Source: Ewingella allii
GTDB taxonomy: Bacteria > Pseudomonadota > Gammaproteobacteria > Enterobacterales > Enterobacteriaceae
Reading direction: 5' to 3'
DNA length: 64,000 nucleotides
Assembly (NCBI RefSeq): GCF_044430645.1
Contig: NZ_JAWUDN010000001.1
Span: 558,001 to 622,000, forward strand
The notes under the pieces were generated by a model, which saw only the letters and a list, made by a program, of their open reading frames with translations, made no database searches and was not told the DNA's origin. Position 1 is the stretch's first letter. Every line of letters begins with the position of its first letter. Position numbers and translations under genes: made by a program. Below, in pieces: positions 54,452 through 63,850 of this stretch.

Positions 54452-55213
54452 TTAACGCGCCAGCCAGCCGCCATCAACCGCCACGGTGTAACCATTCACG
54501 TAGTCAGAGGCTTTTGACGCCAGGAAGACCACCGGCCCCATCACGTCCTCGGGCACACCCCAGCGGCCCGCCGGAATCCGCTCCAGAATCTCTTTACTGC
54601 GACCTTCGTCGGCGCGCAGCTGCTCGGTGTTGTTGGTCGCCATATAGCCCGGCGCAATGGCATTCACGTTGATGCCGTGCTTGGCCCACTCATTAGCCAT
54701 CAGGCGAGTGATCCCCATGACCGCGCTTTTTGACGCCGTGTAGGACGGCACGCGAATACCGCCCTGATAAGAGAGCATGGAGGCGATATTAATGATTTTG
54801 CCGCCGTGTCCCTGTTTGATGAACTGGCGCGCCACGGCCTGCGACATAAAGAACAGCGTCTTACTGTTGACGTTCATCACGTCATCCCAGTTCTTCTCGC
54901 TGAACTCGATGGCGTCTTCGCGGCGAATAATCCCGGCGTTGTTGACCAGAATATCCAGATGCCCGAACTCGCCGACGGCTTTTTCAATCAGCTCCGGGAT
55001 ACCTTCGATGCTGCCCAGATCGGCGCGAAGATCCAGAAAACGGCGGCCCAGCGCCGTCACTTTTTCGGCGGTTTCATCGGGTGAACTCAGATTGACGCCG
55101 ACAATATCACAGCCCGCCTGCGCCAAACCTATCGCCATACCCTGTCCAAGCCCGGTATTACAGCCGGTCACTAGCGCGACTTTTCCTGCCAAATCAAATG
55201 CATTAAGGATCAT
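54452..55213 (-). CDS. kduD: 2-dehydro-3-deoxy-D-gluconate 5-dehydrogenase
   Basis: A 253-residue short-chain dehydrogenase that reduces 2,5-diketo-3-deoxygluconate to KDG in pectin breakdown. NAD site TGCNTGLGQG (16-25), NNAG, and catalytic Ser145, Tyr158 and Lys162 are all present. It is downstream of kduI, 54 bases apart, and ends in a terminator. Confidence 0.95.
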   Translation of the reverse strand: MILNAFDLAGKVALVTGCNTGLGQGMAIGLAQAGCDIVGVNLSSPDETAEKVTALGRRFLDLRADLGSIEGIPELIEKAVGEFGHLDILVNNAGIIRREDAIEFSEKNWDDVMNVNSKTLFFMSQAVARQFIKQGHGGKIINIASMLSYQGGIRVPSYTASKSAVMGITRLMANEWAKHGINVNAIAPGYMATNNTEQLRADEGRSKEILERIPAGRWGVPEDVMGPVVFLASKASDYVNGYTVAVDGGWLAR

Positions 55214-55267
55214 AGTCTTTTCTCTTTTAACAACGGCGCTCGGCCGAAAGATATCTCTGCTGGCCGA

Positions 55268-56104
55268 TTAGCGCAGTTCGCTGACCTTCACGTGGTCCAT
55301 GTCATCAAATACCTGATTCTCACCCACCATGCCCCAGATAAAGGTATAGCGCTTGGTGCCCACGCCGGCGTGAATCGACCAACTTGGGGAGATCACGGCC
55401 TGTTCATTGTGCACCAGCAGATGACGCGTCTCCTGCGGCTGGCCCATCATGTGGAATACGGCGGTTTCTTCGTCCATATCAAAGTAGAAATAGACTTCCA
55501 TCCGGCGCTCGTGGGTGTGGCAGGGCATGGTGTTCCACAGGCTGCCTTGCTCAAGCTTGGTCAGGCCCATGGTCAGCTGGCAGGTTTCCAGCACGTCAGG
55601 AACGATAAACTTATTGATGGTGCGACGGTTGCTGGTGGCCGGGTCGCCGATGGTCTGCGGAGAAGCCTCGGCCAGCGTGATTTTCTTGTTCGGAAAGGTG
55701 GTGTGGGCCGGGGCGCTGTTGTAATAGAACTTGGCAGGCTTGGCCGGGTCGAGGCTGCTGAACTCAACGTTTCGCGCCCCTTTGCCGACATACAGGGCTT
55801 CTTCGTTACCAATCTCATAGGTGGTGCCATCGACCACAATCAGGCCCGGACCGCCAATGTTAATCACCCCAAGCTCTCGGCGCTCAAGGAAATAGCTCAC
55901 ACCAAGCTGCTTGCCCACTTCGTCACCCACCGACACCTTGGCATCAATCGGCATCACGCCGCCGACAATAATGCGGTCGATATGGCTGTACGTCATGGTG
56001 TAGTTGTTTTTTTCGAAGATTTTCTCAATCAGAAATTCGCGACGTAATCCCGCGGTGTCGAGCTGTTTGGCGTGGTCGCTATGGATGCTTTGACGGACTT
56101 GCAT
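55268..56104 (-). CDS. kduI: 5-keto-4-deoxyuronate isomerase
   Basis: A 278-residue cupin isomerase converting 4-deoxy-L-threo-5-hexosulose uronate to 2,5-diketo-3-deoxygluconate. The zinc ligands His196, His198, Glu203 and His245 are at the same numbers as in E. coli KduI. ATG 56104 follows GAGAGGCACC; the extra open frame to 56254 is non-coding. The KdgR box lies 155 bases upstream. Confidence 0.96.
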   Translation of the reverse strand: MQVRQSIHSDHAKQLDTAGLRREFLIEKIFEKNNYTMTYSHIDRIIVGGVMPIDAKVSVGDEVGKQLGVSYFLERRELGVINIGGPGLIVVDGTTYEIGNEEALYVGKGARNVEFSSLDPAKPAKFYYNSAPAHTTFPNKKITLAEASPQTIGDPATSNRRTINKFIVPDVLETCQLTMGLTKLEQGSLWNTMPCHTHERRMEVYFYFDMDEETAVFHMMGQPQETRHLLVHNEQAVISPSWSIHAGVGTKRYTFIWGMVGENQVFDDMDHVKVSELR

Positions 56105-56258
56105 GTCGGTGCCTCTCGTGCGTGGTAAGTGCAATGAAGGAAGGAGTTGTCGGCGCTGACTGAGGTGACGCGTGGCAGTGACATCACCACAAAGATCAAA
56201 TCGCCGGCTCGTCCTTGGTCTGTGCAGCATAAAGTCATTGGCATATGAATTCAATAAA

Positions 56259-56277
56259 AATGAAATGATGTTTTATT
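56259..56277. promoter_or_regulatory. KdgR box
   Basis: AATGAAATGATGTTTTATT agrees with the published KdgR consensus AATRAAAYRNYRTTTYATT at every position. It lies in the divergent gap between kduI-kduD and kdgF and can control both. Confidence 0.88.
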
Positions 56278-56407
56278 TATTTTATGAGGGAGGTCAAGAT
56301 TATCGAAACTGATCCTCGAGCCTTAGAGAAGGGCGAGTAGAATGATTTTCAGGTTTGAGCCGTTAAGGCTCGCTTTCCCTCTTTAATTCCTACCAAAAGG
56401 CGCTGCG

Positions 56408-56740
56408 ATGAAAACGTTCTTTATAGATGAAGAAACCCCATGGGAAGAGCTTGGGCACGGCGTGAAACGCAAAATCATGACCTGGAGCGATGACCTGATG
56501 ATGGTCGCGGTGCACTTCGACAAAGGGGCAATTGGCGTGGCGCACAAGCATGATATTCATGACCAGATTGCTTATGTGGCGGCGGGCAGCTTTGAAGTGG
56601 AGATAGAAGGCGAGAAGAAGATCCTGGGCGTCGGGGATGCGTACCGGGCGGTGAAGCACGAGATGCACGGCGTGGTGGCGCTTGAGCAAGGCAGTGTGCT
56701 GATTGACACCTTTTCACCCAAGCGCGCGGACTTTCTGTAA
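56408..56740 (+). CDS. kdgF: KdgF, unsaturated galacturonate linearising cupin
   Basis: A 110-residue single-cupin protein. Metal ligands His46, His48, Gln53 and His87 match the known KdgF site. KdgF speeds conversion of 4,5-unsaturated galacturonate to the linear ketouronate used by KduI. It diverges from kduI across the KdgR box, so it should be induced by KDG. No pectate lyase gene is in the window. Confidence 0.92.
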   Translation: MKTFFIDEETPWEELGHGVKRKIMTWSDDLMMVAVHFDKGAIGVAHKHDIHDQIAYVAAGSFEVEIEGEKKILGVGDAYRAVKHEMHGVVALEQGSVLIDTFSPKRADFL

Positions 56741-56751
56741 AACTATAATAT

Positions 56752-57417
56752 TTAGCGAATATGCTCGGCGCGCAGCTGCTCAAGGGAGGAGAGTTTAATG
56801 TCAGCCAGCGCCCAGCGCGGGTCTTCACTGAACTCATGGTCTGGCACCACGATAGATCGCATGCGGGCGGCCTTAGTGGCAATCATGCCATTAAAGGAGT
56901 CTTCCAGCGTGACGCAGTTCAGCGGGTCAACCTGCAACTGGCCGGCTGCCTGAATATAGACTTCAGGGTGCGGCTTGCTGTAAGGCAGGTGCTCGGCGGA
57001 GGCGCGGATTTGGAAGTAGCCGGTAAGGTTAAACATCTCTAGCACTTTATCCAGCATGTGCAGCGGAGAAGCCGAAGCTAAACCAATTTTCAGCCCCTGA
57101 TCGCGGCACAGCTCTAAGGCGTGGGTGACGCCGGGCAGCAGCGGGCGGGTCTGTTCCACCAGTTCGATGGCGCGAGCAATCACGCGCTGCGTCACTTCCT
57201 CCTGCGTCGGCCCCTGCCAAGGCATGGCCTGATACCACATCCGCACTACCTGATCGATGCGCAAACCCAGCGTGTCAGGCAGCAAATGGCGCTGCGACAG
57301 GTCTAATCCCAAATCGCCAAAAATATCCAGCTCGGCCTGTGTCCACAGGGGTTCAGAGTCGATCAGCAGACCATCCATATCAAATATTGCCGCAGCAATA
57401 GGACGCGAGTACGCCAT
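56752..57417 (-). CDS. hxpB: Hexitol/2-deoxyglucose-6-phosphate phosphatase HxpB
   Basis: A 221-residue HAD phosphatase (YniC). Nucleophile Asp13 and acid Asp15 in FDMDG, LASASP threonine/serine motif, KPHPE lysine and LEDSFNG acidic motif are present. ATG 57417 follows GGAGAGAAAAAC and gives the usual N-terminus; the frame is open to 57450. It converges with kdgF, 11 bases apart, and diverges from yniB. Confidence 0.92.
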   Translation of the reverse strand: MAYSRPIAAAIFDMDGLLIDSEPLWTQAELDIFGDLGLDLSQRHLLPDTLGLRIDQVVRMWYQAMPWQGPTQEEVTQRVIARAIELVEQTRPLLPGVTHALELCRDQGLKIGLASASPLHMLDKVLEMFNLTGYFQIRASAEHLPYSKPHPEVYIQAAGQLQVDPLNCVTLEDSFNGMIATKAARMRSIVVPDHEFSEDPRWALADIKLSSLEQLRAEHIR

Positions 57418-57608
57418 TGTTTTTCTCTCCATGGTTGAGGTTTTCGCCACTCTATCACTCGTTGGCTCAGGGCAGAAGTCAGATACATCGCGCCCGGTAA
57501 ACGGAAATATTGTCTGACTTTGTGTCTAAGCCATTAAAACAGTGGGCGACACTCCTAATCTGCGGGTAGACTTAGTCGATATCTGAGACGTCTTCACAAG
57601 GGGAATTC

Positions 57609-58157
57609 ATGACGTATCAACAGGCCGGGCGCGTTGCCGTACTAAAGCGGATCTTGGGTTGGGTGGTTTTCATTCCCGCATTACTGTCGACCATCATTTC
57701 ATTGCTGAACTTTGTCTATGAGCACAGTAAAGCCCAGCAGGGGATTAACGCGGTGATGTTGGATTTCGTCCATGTCATGGTCGATATGGTGCGTTTCAAC
57801 ACCTCGTTCTTGAATATGTTTTGGTACAACTCGCCGGTTCCGGTGCTCGGGCAGGGCCTCACCACGGCTAACATCGTGTTCTTTATTATCTACTGGCTGA
57901 TTTTTGTCGGTCTGGCGCTACAGGCTTCAGGTGCGCGCATGTCACGCCAGGTTAAACATATTCGCGAAGGCATTCAGGATCAGCTGATTTTGGAGCAGGC
58001 GAAAGAGGGCGAAGGGCGCACTAAGCAGCAAATCGAAGAGCGCATCGTCTTACCGCGACACACGATTTTTGTGCAATATTTCCCACTTTATATCCTGCCG
58101 ATTATTCTGGCAGTGATTGCCTATTTCATTCTCAAATTATTAGGTTTAATTGCCTGA
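57609..58157 (+). CDS. yniB: YniB, inner-membrane protein
   Basis: A 182-residue protein closely matching E. coli YniB: MTYQQAGRVAVLKRILGWV start, about three hydrophobic helices (near 17-38, 85-108 and 153-178), and an EQAKEGEGRTKQQIEERI helix. Function is unknown. Gene order hxpB-yniB-yniA is as in E. coli. Confidence 0.92.
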   Translation: MTYQQAGRVAVLKRILGWVVFIPALLSTIISLLNFVYEHSKAQQGINAVMLDFVHVMVDMVRFNTSFLNMFWYNSPVPVLGQGLTTANIVFFIIYWLIFVGLALQASGARMSRQVKHIREGIQDQLILEQAKEGEGRTKQQIEERIVLPRHTIFVQYFPLYILPIILAVIAYFILKLLGLIA

Positions 58158-58195
58158 GAATTAATTCGCAAGGTCAGTATTAAGCGGCAAACAAT

Positions 58196-58229
58196 GAGCC
58201 TGAATCCGTCATAGATTCAGGCTCTTTTA
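58196..58229 (+). terminator. Terminator between yniB and yniA
   Basis: GAGCCTGAATC / GATTCAGGCTC perfect 11-bp stem with TTTT after it, between convergent genes. Confidence 0.85.
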
Positions 58230-59099
58230 TTATGCCCCGTCGCTCTGCATTAATCGTTCAATTGCCCGTTGCGCCACCACCAGATGTTGACCGCCAAAAA
58301 GATTACTGCGATTGAGCAGATAATATAATTGGTAAACCGGCTGGCGAAGGGTGAAATCGTCGGGAAGGGGAGTACGGCTTTGATATCCATCGTAAATATA
58401 GCTGGGGACATTGGGATATAAAGGCAGCATGGCAAAATCGCATTCGCGATCTCCCCAGTAGCAGGCCGGGTCGAAAATTACCGGGCCACCCTCGGATAAA
58501 GCGCAGTTGTGCGGCCACAGGTCGCCGTGCAGCAAAGAGGGCTGCGGCTGGTGGTTATGCAGCCGGGCGCGAACCTTTTCCGTAATATCTTCGATATTGC
58601 CAAACACCATGCCTTTCTCGGCGGCTAGCTGTAACTGCCAGCCAATTCTCTGCTCGGCAAAGAAGCTCGACCAGCGTTTTTGCCAGCTATTGGGCTGGGG
58701 CAGTGTTGCCAGCTCGTTATCAAAATCAAGCCCGAACTGGAGTTGTTCGCTCCACTGGTGCAGGGCCGACAGCTGCTGGCCTAGCAGGTAAGCACTGTGC
58801 TGATCCAAGGGTTTAAGAGGGAGATATTCAAGTAAGAGGAAGCTGTAATCACGGTCGCTGCCCACGCCATACACCTCAGGCACTTTCACCGTTTTACTGC
58901 GAGCGAGTAAGGCGAGTTGGTCAGCCTCGGCGGCAAAAATGGGCAGCATCTCGCGTGAATTACATTTCACGAAGATATCCCTGTCTCCATAACTGAGTCG
59001 CCACGCTGGGTGGATTTCACCCCCGGGAAGCTCAACCCGTTCACGGATTTCGGCGCTACCAAGATGTTCACTTAACAAACGATTAACGGCTTGCCACAT
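58230..59099 (-). CDS. yniA: YniA, fructosamine-kinase-family protein
   Basis: A 289-residue protein of the fructosamine/ketosamine-3-kinase family, which phosphorylates glycated amines so they fall apart. The kinase HGDLWPHN catalytic loop (about 192-199) and the DPACYWGDRE metal segment are intact. Length as in E. coli YniA (286). Confidence 0.93.
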   Translation of the reverse strand: MWQAVNRLLSEHLGSAEIRERVELPGGEIHPAWRLSYGDRDIFVKCNSREMLPIFAAEADQLALLARSKTVKVPEVYGVGSDRDYSFLLLEYLPLKPLDQHSAYLLGQQLSALHQWSEQLQFGLDFDNELATLPQPNSWQKRWSSFFAEQRIGWQLQLAAEKGMVFGNIEDITEKVRARLHNHQPQPSLLHGDLWPHNCALSEGGPVIFDPACYWGDRECDFAMLPLYPNVPSYIYDGYQSRTPLPDDFTLRQPVYQLYYLLNRSNLFGGQHLVVAQRAIERLMQSDGA

Positions 59100-59412
59100 G
59101 GAATCACCCCTTCTGACTGGCCTGATTATTCATTAAGTTAGCGTCTTTCTCACTTGAAAAACCCGATCTGGCCCACAGCAAAATCAGGTTGTGAAGTAAA
59201 TACGCGTGATCTGCTTCATCTATTTGTCACAAAGAGAATATGAAATTAGGAATTAGTGACGCTATTAGTGCATATATAAGCAGAATTATCTTATCGACTC
59301 TTTCCTAATACCTTTGTTTAACAGAACATTATTCAGCATAGACTAAAAATATATTCAGGTGTGCGAAGAAGATGTATATGCTGGCTTTCGTCAAAGTCGC
59401 GAGAGGCATAAC
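59100..59412. other. Intergenic region between yniA and mltE
   Basis: About 310 AT-rich bases between divergent genes, expected to hold both promoters. No repeat, RNA gene or operator was identified. Confidence 0.4.
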
Positions 59413-60045
59413 GTGAAACCAAACATTCTTTATTTGATGGCCGCGCTTTTATTAGCGGGTTGCGCTAAAGAAACGCCGGTACAACGGACTCACTTTCTGA
59501 ATCCGCCGGCCGCATTACCGGATACGTCCATGATGCATGAAGGACCCTACGGCAGTGTGATACACCAGGCGGCAAATACCTATGGTGTTGATGAAACATT
59601 GGTAAAGGCGATTATTCAGGTTGAGTCAGGTTTTAATCCGACGGTGGTCAGTAAGTCTAACGCGATTGGCCTGATGCAGTTAAAAGCATCGACGGCAGGG
59701 CGTGATGCTTACCGGATGAAAGGGCGCTACGGGCAACCCAGCACCCATGAGTTGAAAGATCCCGCGGTGAATATCGATTTAGGTACAGCTTACCTAAGCA
59801 TGTTGCAGCAACAGTTGGCGGGTATCAGCGACCCACAAACGCGGCGTTATGCAACAACAGTGGCTTATGTAAACGGTGCAGGGGCACTACTGAGAACCTT
59901 CTCCAGCGACAGAACTTACGCTGTAGCCAAGATTAATCAGATGACGCCACAACAGTTCTACGAACACGTGCAGCAAAAACACCCAGCTCCGCAGGCCCCT
60001 CGCTACCTGTGGAAAGTGAACAACGCTTATCTGGCCATGAGATAA
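59413..60045 (+). CDS. mltE: Endo-type lytic transglycosylase MltE (EmtA)
   Basis: A 210-residue outer-membrane lipoprotein: signal with LLLAGC (lipid Cys17), then a Slt70-type catalytic domain with Glu71 in IIQVESGFNP and the SNAIGLMQLKASTAGRD and AYVNGAGALLRTFSSDR motifs of EmtA. It cuts glycan strands of peptidoglycan internally to yield anhydro-muropeptides. Start GTG 59413 follows GAGAGG; the longer frame from 59359 would bury the lipobox. Longer linker than E. coli MltE (203). It is not at this position in E. coli. Confidence 0.88.
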   Translation: MKPNILYLMAALLLAGCAKETPVQRTHFLNPPAALPDTSMMHEGPYGSVIHQAANTYGVDETLVKAIIQVESGFNPTVVSKSNAIGLMQLKASTAGRDAYRMKGRYGQPSTHELKDPAVNIDLGTAYLSMLQQQLAGISDPQTRRYATTVAYVNGAGALLRTFSSDRTYAVAKINQMTPQQFYEHVQQKHPAPQAPRYLWKVNNAYLAMR

Positions 60046-60076
60046 GCACTGTTCATTCTATCCGTCAGAAGCCCAA

Positions 60077-60760
60077 TCAGGCTGCTGGCGGGTAGTGTGA
60101 AATAATCTCCAGAATGCCGTTAATGCCAAACTGAACGCCCATACACACCAGCAAGAACCCCATCAGACGCGAAATCGCTTCAATCCCGCTTTTCCCCACC
60201 AGACGCATAATCGCCCCAGAGCTTCTTAAACAGAGCCACAGGATCAGGCCGATGAGGAAGAAGGTCAGCACTGGCGCGATGGCAATCACCCACTCAGGGA
60301 AGTCCACCCCGTCTTTGATGGCAGAGGCGCTGCTGATGATCATCGCAATGGTCCCCGGCCCGGCGGTGCTTGGCATGGCGAGCGGTACAAAGGCGATGTT
60401 TGGCGAGTCCTGCTTCTTCATCTCCTCGGTTTTATTTTCCACCATGGTCTTCTCTTCAGCGTGTGGCTGAGGAAATAGCATGCGAAAACCGATAAAGGCG
60501 ACAATCAGCCCCCCGGCGATACGCAGCCCCGGAATGGAAATCCCGAAGGTATTCATCACCAACTGACCGGCATAAAACGCCACGGTCATAATGGCGAACA
60601 CGTAAACGGAGGCCATCAGCGACTGCTGGTTGCGCTCCTGTGTGGTCATATTGCCCGACAGACCTAGCAGCAGCGCGACAGTGGTCAGGGGGTTAGCCAG
60701 CGGCAACAGAATCACTAAGCCCAGTCCTACGGCTTTAAATAATTGGGCAATTTCGGTCAT
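60077..60760 (-). CDS. marC: MarC-family membrane protein
   Basis: A 227-residue inner-membrane protein with six helices; LVILLPLANPLTTVALLLGL, LRIAGGLIVAFIGFRMLF and FVPLAMPSTAGPGTIAMIIS are almost those of E. coli MarC. MarC is not itself involved in multiple antibiotic resistance despite its name; its cargo is unknown. No marRAB neighbours are here. Converges with mltE. Confidence 0.9.
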   Translation of the reverse strand: MTEIAQLFKAVGLGLVILLPLANPLTTVALLLGLSGNMTTQERNQQSLMASVYVFAIMTVAFYAGQLVMNTFGISIPGLRIAGGLIVAFIGFRMLFPQPHAEEKTMVENKTEEMKKQDSPNIAFVPLAMPSTAGPGTIAMIISSASAIKDGVDFPEWVIAIAPVLTFFLIGLILWLCLRSSGAIMRLVGKSGIEAISRLMGFLLVCMGVQFGINGILEIISHYPPAA

Positions 60761-61047
60761 GATTTTCCATCCATTTTCAACATCCTTTCAATATGAGTGC
60801 TGTGCAGATAATTACACGAAAAATAGCACCATTAAGCAACCAAGGTTGCTGGAAAACTGCGCTTTACGAATGTTACACTGGCTGGCGTTTTTTACGTCGC
60901 ATCTTGAGGCAATGAAGTCGGGGCCTTACAGGTGCATGTATTCGGCAAAGTAGAGCTGAATAGCGTAACTAACTAAATGAATTTAAACCCAAATATTTTC
61001 TATATGTGCTCTGTCGTGTGGGGCACCACTGTAGATAAGGAATTAAC

Positions 61048-62976
61048 ATGCCAGTTATTACTCTTCCTGACGGAAGTCAGCGTTCGTTTGATGCTCCCGT
61101 TTCTCCCCTTGATGTCGCCCTTGATATCGGTCCAGGTCTGGCGAAAGCCTGTATCGCTGGCCGCGTAAACGGCGAATTGGTTGATGCAACGGATCTCATT
61201 ACTCAGGACGCACAGTTAGCGATCATCACTGCCAAAGACGAAGCCGGTTTGGAAATCCTGCGTCACTCCTGTGCGCACTTGTTAGGTCACGCAATCAAAC
61301 AATTGTGGCCGAACACCAAAATGGCCATTGGTCCAGTTATCGACAACGGTTTCTATTACGACGTTGATATCGATCGCACGCTGACTCAGGAAGACCTCGA
61401 TCTGCTTGAAAAGCGTATGCACGAGTTGGCTGAAAAGAATTACGACGTAATTAAAAAGAAAGTCAGCTGGCAGGAAGCGCGCGATACTTTTGCAAGCCGT
61501 GGCGAGCAATACAAAGTGGCAATTCTGGATGAGAACATCAGTCATGATGACCAGCCAGGCTTGTATCACCATGAAGAATACGTCGACATGTGCCGCGGTC
61601 CGCACGTGCCAAATATGCGTTTCTGCCATCACTTCAAACTGCAGAAAACCTCCGGTGCTTACTGGCGTGGCGACAGCAAAAACAAAATGCTGCAACGCAT
61701 CTACGGCACCGCGTGGGCTGAGAAGAAGCAGTTAAATGCTTATCTGCAACGCCTTGAAGAAGCCAGCAAACGAGACCACCGTAAAATTGGTAAGCAGCTT
61801 GACCTGTACCACATGCAGGAAGAAGCGCCAGGCATGGTGTTCTGGCACAACGACGGTTGGACTATTTTCCGCGAGCTGGAAGCCTTCGTGCGCATGAAAC
61901 TGAAGTCTTACGACTATCAGGAAGTCAAAGGCCCATTCATGATGGACCGCGTACTGTGGGAAAAAACAGGTCACTGGGATAACTATAAAGACGCGATGTT
62001 CACCACCTCTTCCGAGAACCGTGAGTATTGCATCAAACCGATGAACTGCCCAGGCCACGTGCAGATCTTCAACCAAGGTTTGAAATCCTACCGCGACCTG
62101 CCATTGCGTATGGCTGAGTTCGGTAGCTGTCACCGTAATGAGCCATCTGGCGCATTGCACGGCCTGATGCGCGTTCGTGGCTTTACTCAGGATGATGCGC
62201 ACATCTTCTGTACTGAAGAGCAGGTCCGTGACGAAGTAAACAGCTGTATTCGCATGGTTTACGACATGTACAGCACTTTTGGTTTCGAAAAGATTGTGGT
62301 GAAACTTTCCACCCGTCCTGAGAAGCGCATCGGTACTGACGAAATGTGGACTAAAGCCGAGGATGACTTGGCTGCTGCACTGACTGAAAACAAGATTGAA
62401 TTCGAATATCAACCGGGCGAAGGCGCGTTTTATGGTCCGAAAATTGAATTCACCTTGCATGATTGTTTGGATCGTGCGTGGCAGTGTGGTACCGTGCAAC
62501 TCGACTTTTCATTACCGGGTCGCTTGAACGCGTCTTACATCGGCGAAAGCAACGATCGTCAAGTGCCAGTAATGATTCACCGAGCAATTTTGGGCTCTAT
62601 GGAACGCTTCATCGGTATTCTTACCGAAGAGTATGCAGGTTTCTTCCCAACGTGGATTGCTCCGGTTCAGGTAGTGGTAATGAATATTACCGATACACAA
62701 GCTGCCTATGTCGAAGAATTAACTAAAAAACTGCAAGATGCAGGCATTCGCGTTAAAGCCGACTTGAGAAATGAGAAGATTGGCTTTAAAATTCGCGAAC
62801 ACACGCTACGCCGTGTCCCTTATATGTTGGTTTGTGGCGATAAAGAGGTCGAAGCAGGCAAAGTTGCCGTTCGTACCCGCCGCGGAAAAGACTTGGGAAG
62901 CATGGACGTTAGCGAAGTCGTTGACAAACTGCTGGCGGAAATCCGCAGCAGAAGTCTTCATCAACTGGAGGAATAA
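61048..62976 (+). CDS. thrS: Threonyl-tRNA synthetase
   Basis: A 642-residue class II synthetase, identical in length to E. coli ThrS: TGS domain (1-62), editing domain with HxxxH (HSCAHLLGHA near 74), catalytic core and C-terminal anticodon-binding domain (from about 535). Zinc ligands Cys334, His385 and His511 are expected from alignment, with MNCPGH at the first. It charges tRNA-Thr. First gene of thrS-infC-rpmI-rplT. Autocontrol by its mRNA leader is known in E. coli; the leader here was not folded. Confidence 0.97.
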   Translation: MPVITLPDGSQRSFDAPVSPLDVALDIGPGLAKACIAGRVNGELVDATDLITQDAQLAIITAKDEAGLEILRHSCAHLLGHAIKQLWPNTKMAIGPVIDNGFYYDVDIDRTLTQEDLDLLEKRMHELAEKNYDVIKKKVSWQEARDTFASRGEQYKVAILDENISHDDQPGLYHHEEYVDMCRGPHVPNMRFCHHFKLQKTSGAYWRGDSKNKMLQRIYGTAWAEKKQLNAYLQRLEEASKRDHRKIGKQLDLYHMQEEAPGMVFWHNDGWTIFRELEAFVRMKLKSYDYQEVKGPFMMDRVLWEKTGHWDNYKDAMFTTSSENREYCIKPMNCPGHVQIFNQGLKSYRDLPLRMAEFGSCHRNEPSGALHGLMRVRGFTQDDAHIFCTEEQVRDEVNSCIRMVYDMYSTFGFEKIVVKLSTRPEKRIGTDEMWTKAEDDLAAALTENKIEFEYQPGEGAFYGPKIEFTLHDCLDRAWQCGTVQLDFSLPGRLNASYIGESNDRQVPVMIHRAILGSMERFIGILTEEYAGFFPTWIAPVQVVVMNITDTQAAYVEELTKKLQDAGIRVKADLRNEKIGFKIREHTLRRVPYMLVCGDKEVEAGKVAVRTRRGKDLGSMDVSEVVDKLLAEIRSRSLHQLEE

Positions 62977-62979
62977 AGT

Positions 62980-63531
62980 ATTAAAGGCGGAAAACGAGTT
63001 CAACCGGCGCGTCCTAATCGCATTAACAAAGAGATTCGCGCGCAAGAAGTTCGCCTCACCGGCGTCGATGGCGAGCAGATTGGTATTGTCAGTCTGAATG
63101 AAGCTCTTGAAAAAGCTGAGGAAGCGGGCGTCGATTTAGTAGAAATCAGTCCGAATGCCGAACCGCCAGTTTGTCGAATCATGGATTACGGCAAATTCCT
63201 CTACGAGAAGAGCAAGTCGACCAAAGAGCAGAAGAAGAAGCAAAAAGTTATTCAGGTTAAGGAAATCAAATTCCGACCTGGTACCGATGATGGCGACTAT
63301 CAGGTCAAACTACGCAACCTGATTCGCTTTCTGGAAGATGGCGATAAAGCCAAAATCACCCTGCGGTTCCGTGGGCGTGAGATGGCGCACCAACAGATCG
63401 GTATGGAAGTGCTTAACCGCGTCCGTAAAGACCTGTGTGAAGATTCTGAATTGGCCGTTGTCGAATCCTTCCCTACGAAGATCGAAGGCCGTCAGATGAT
63501 CATGGTGCTCGCACCTAAGAAGAAACAGTAA
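62980..63531 (+). CDS. infC: Translation initiation factor IF-3
   Basis: A 183-residue protein starting at AUU (62980), three bases after the thrS stop, behind GGAGGAATAA; the next ATG (63181) is 67 codons in, so AUU is required to encode the N-terminal domain (KGGKRVQPARPNRINKEI). IF-3 rejects non-canonical start codons, so AUU gives it negative feedback on its own synthesis, conserved from E. coli. N-terminal domain about 1-80, linker rich in Lys (STKEQKKKQK), and C-terminal domain to PKKKQ. Confidence 0.97.
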   Translation: MKGGKRVQPARPNRINKEIRAQEVRLTGVDGEQIGIVSLNEALEKAEEAGVDLVEISPNAEPPVCRIMDYGKFLYEKSKSTKEQKKKQKVIQVKEIKFRPGTDDGDYQVKLRNLIRFLEDGDKAKITLRFRGREMAHQQIGMEVLNRVRKDLCEDSELAVVESFPTKIEGRQMIMVLAPKKKQ

Positions 63532-63549
63532 GGCTTCCAAGTAACTTCC

Positions 63550-63575
63550 CCCGCGCAGTGCTTGCGCTGCGTGGG
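63550..63575 (+). promoter_or_regulatory. Hairpin between infC and rpmI, possible L20 operator part
   Basis: CCCGCGCAG pairs with CTGCGTGGG (one wobble). In E. coli, L20 represses rpmI-rplT by binding RNA structures in this infC-rpmI region. Whether this stem is the operator, or a weak attenuator, cannot be told. Confidence 0.35.
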
Positions 63576-63627
63576 TTTAGTTCGCCTTTCTGATTCATGT
63601 AATTAACAATGCGAAGTGGAATTTAAA

Positions 63628-63825
63628 ATGCCAAAGATCAAAACAGTACGTGGCGCCGCTAAACGCTTCAAAAAAACCGCTAACGGTGGTTTTAAGCGTA
63701 AGCACGCTAACCTGCGTCATATTCTGACCAAAAAAGCTACTAAGCGTAAACGTCACTTGCGTCCAAAAGGCCTGGTATCCAAGAACGATTTGGGTCTGGT
63801 CTCTGCATGTCTGCCGTACGCATAA
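63628..63825 (+). CDS. rpmI: Ribosomal protein bL35
   Basis: A 65-residue protein, MPKIKTVRGAAKRFKKT..., nearly identical to E. coli L35. ATG 63628 was chosen because the extra upstream codons (from GTG 63616) are absent from the family. Between infC and rplT, as in all Enterobacterales. Confidence 0.97.
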   Translation: MPKIKTVRGAAKRFKKTANGGFKRKHANLRHILTKKATKRKRHLRPKGLVSKNDLGLVSACLPYA

Positions 63826-63850
63826 ATACACTTTTTTTAATCAAGAATAA

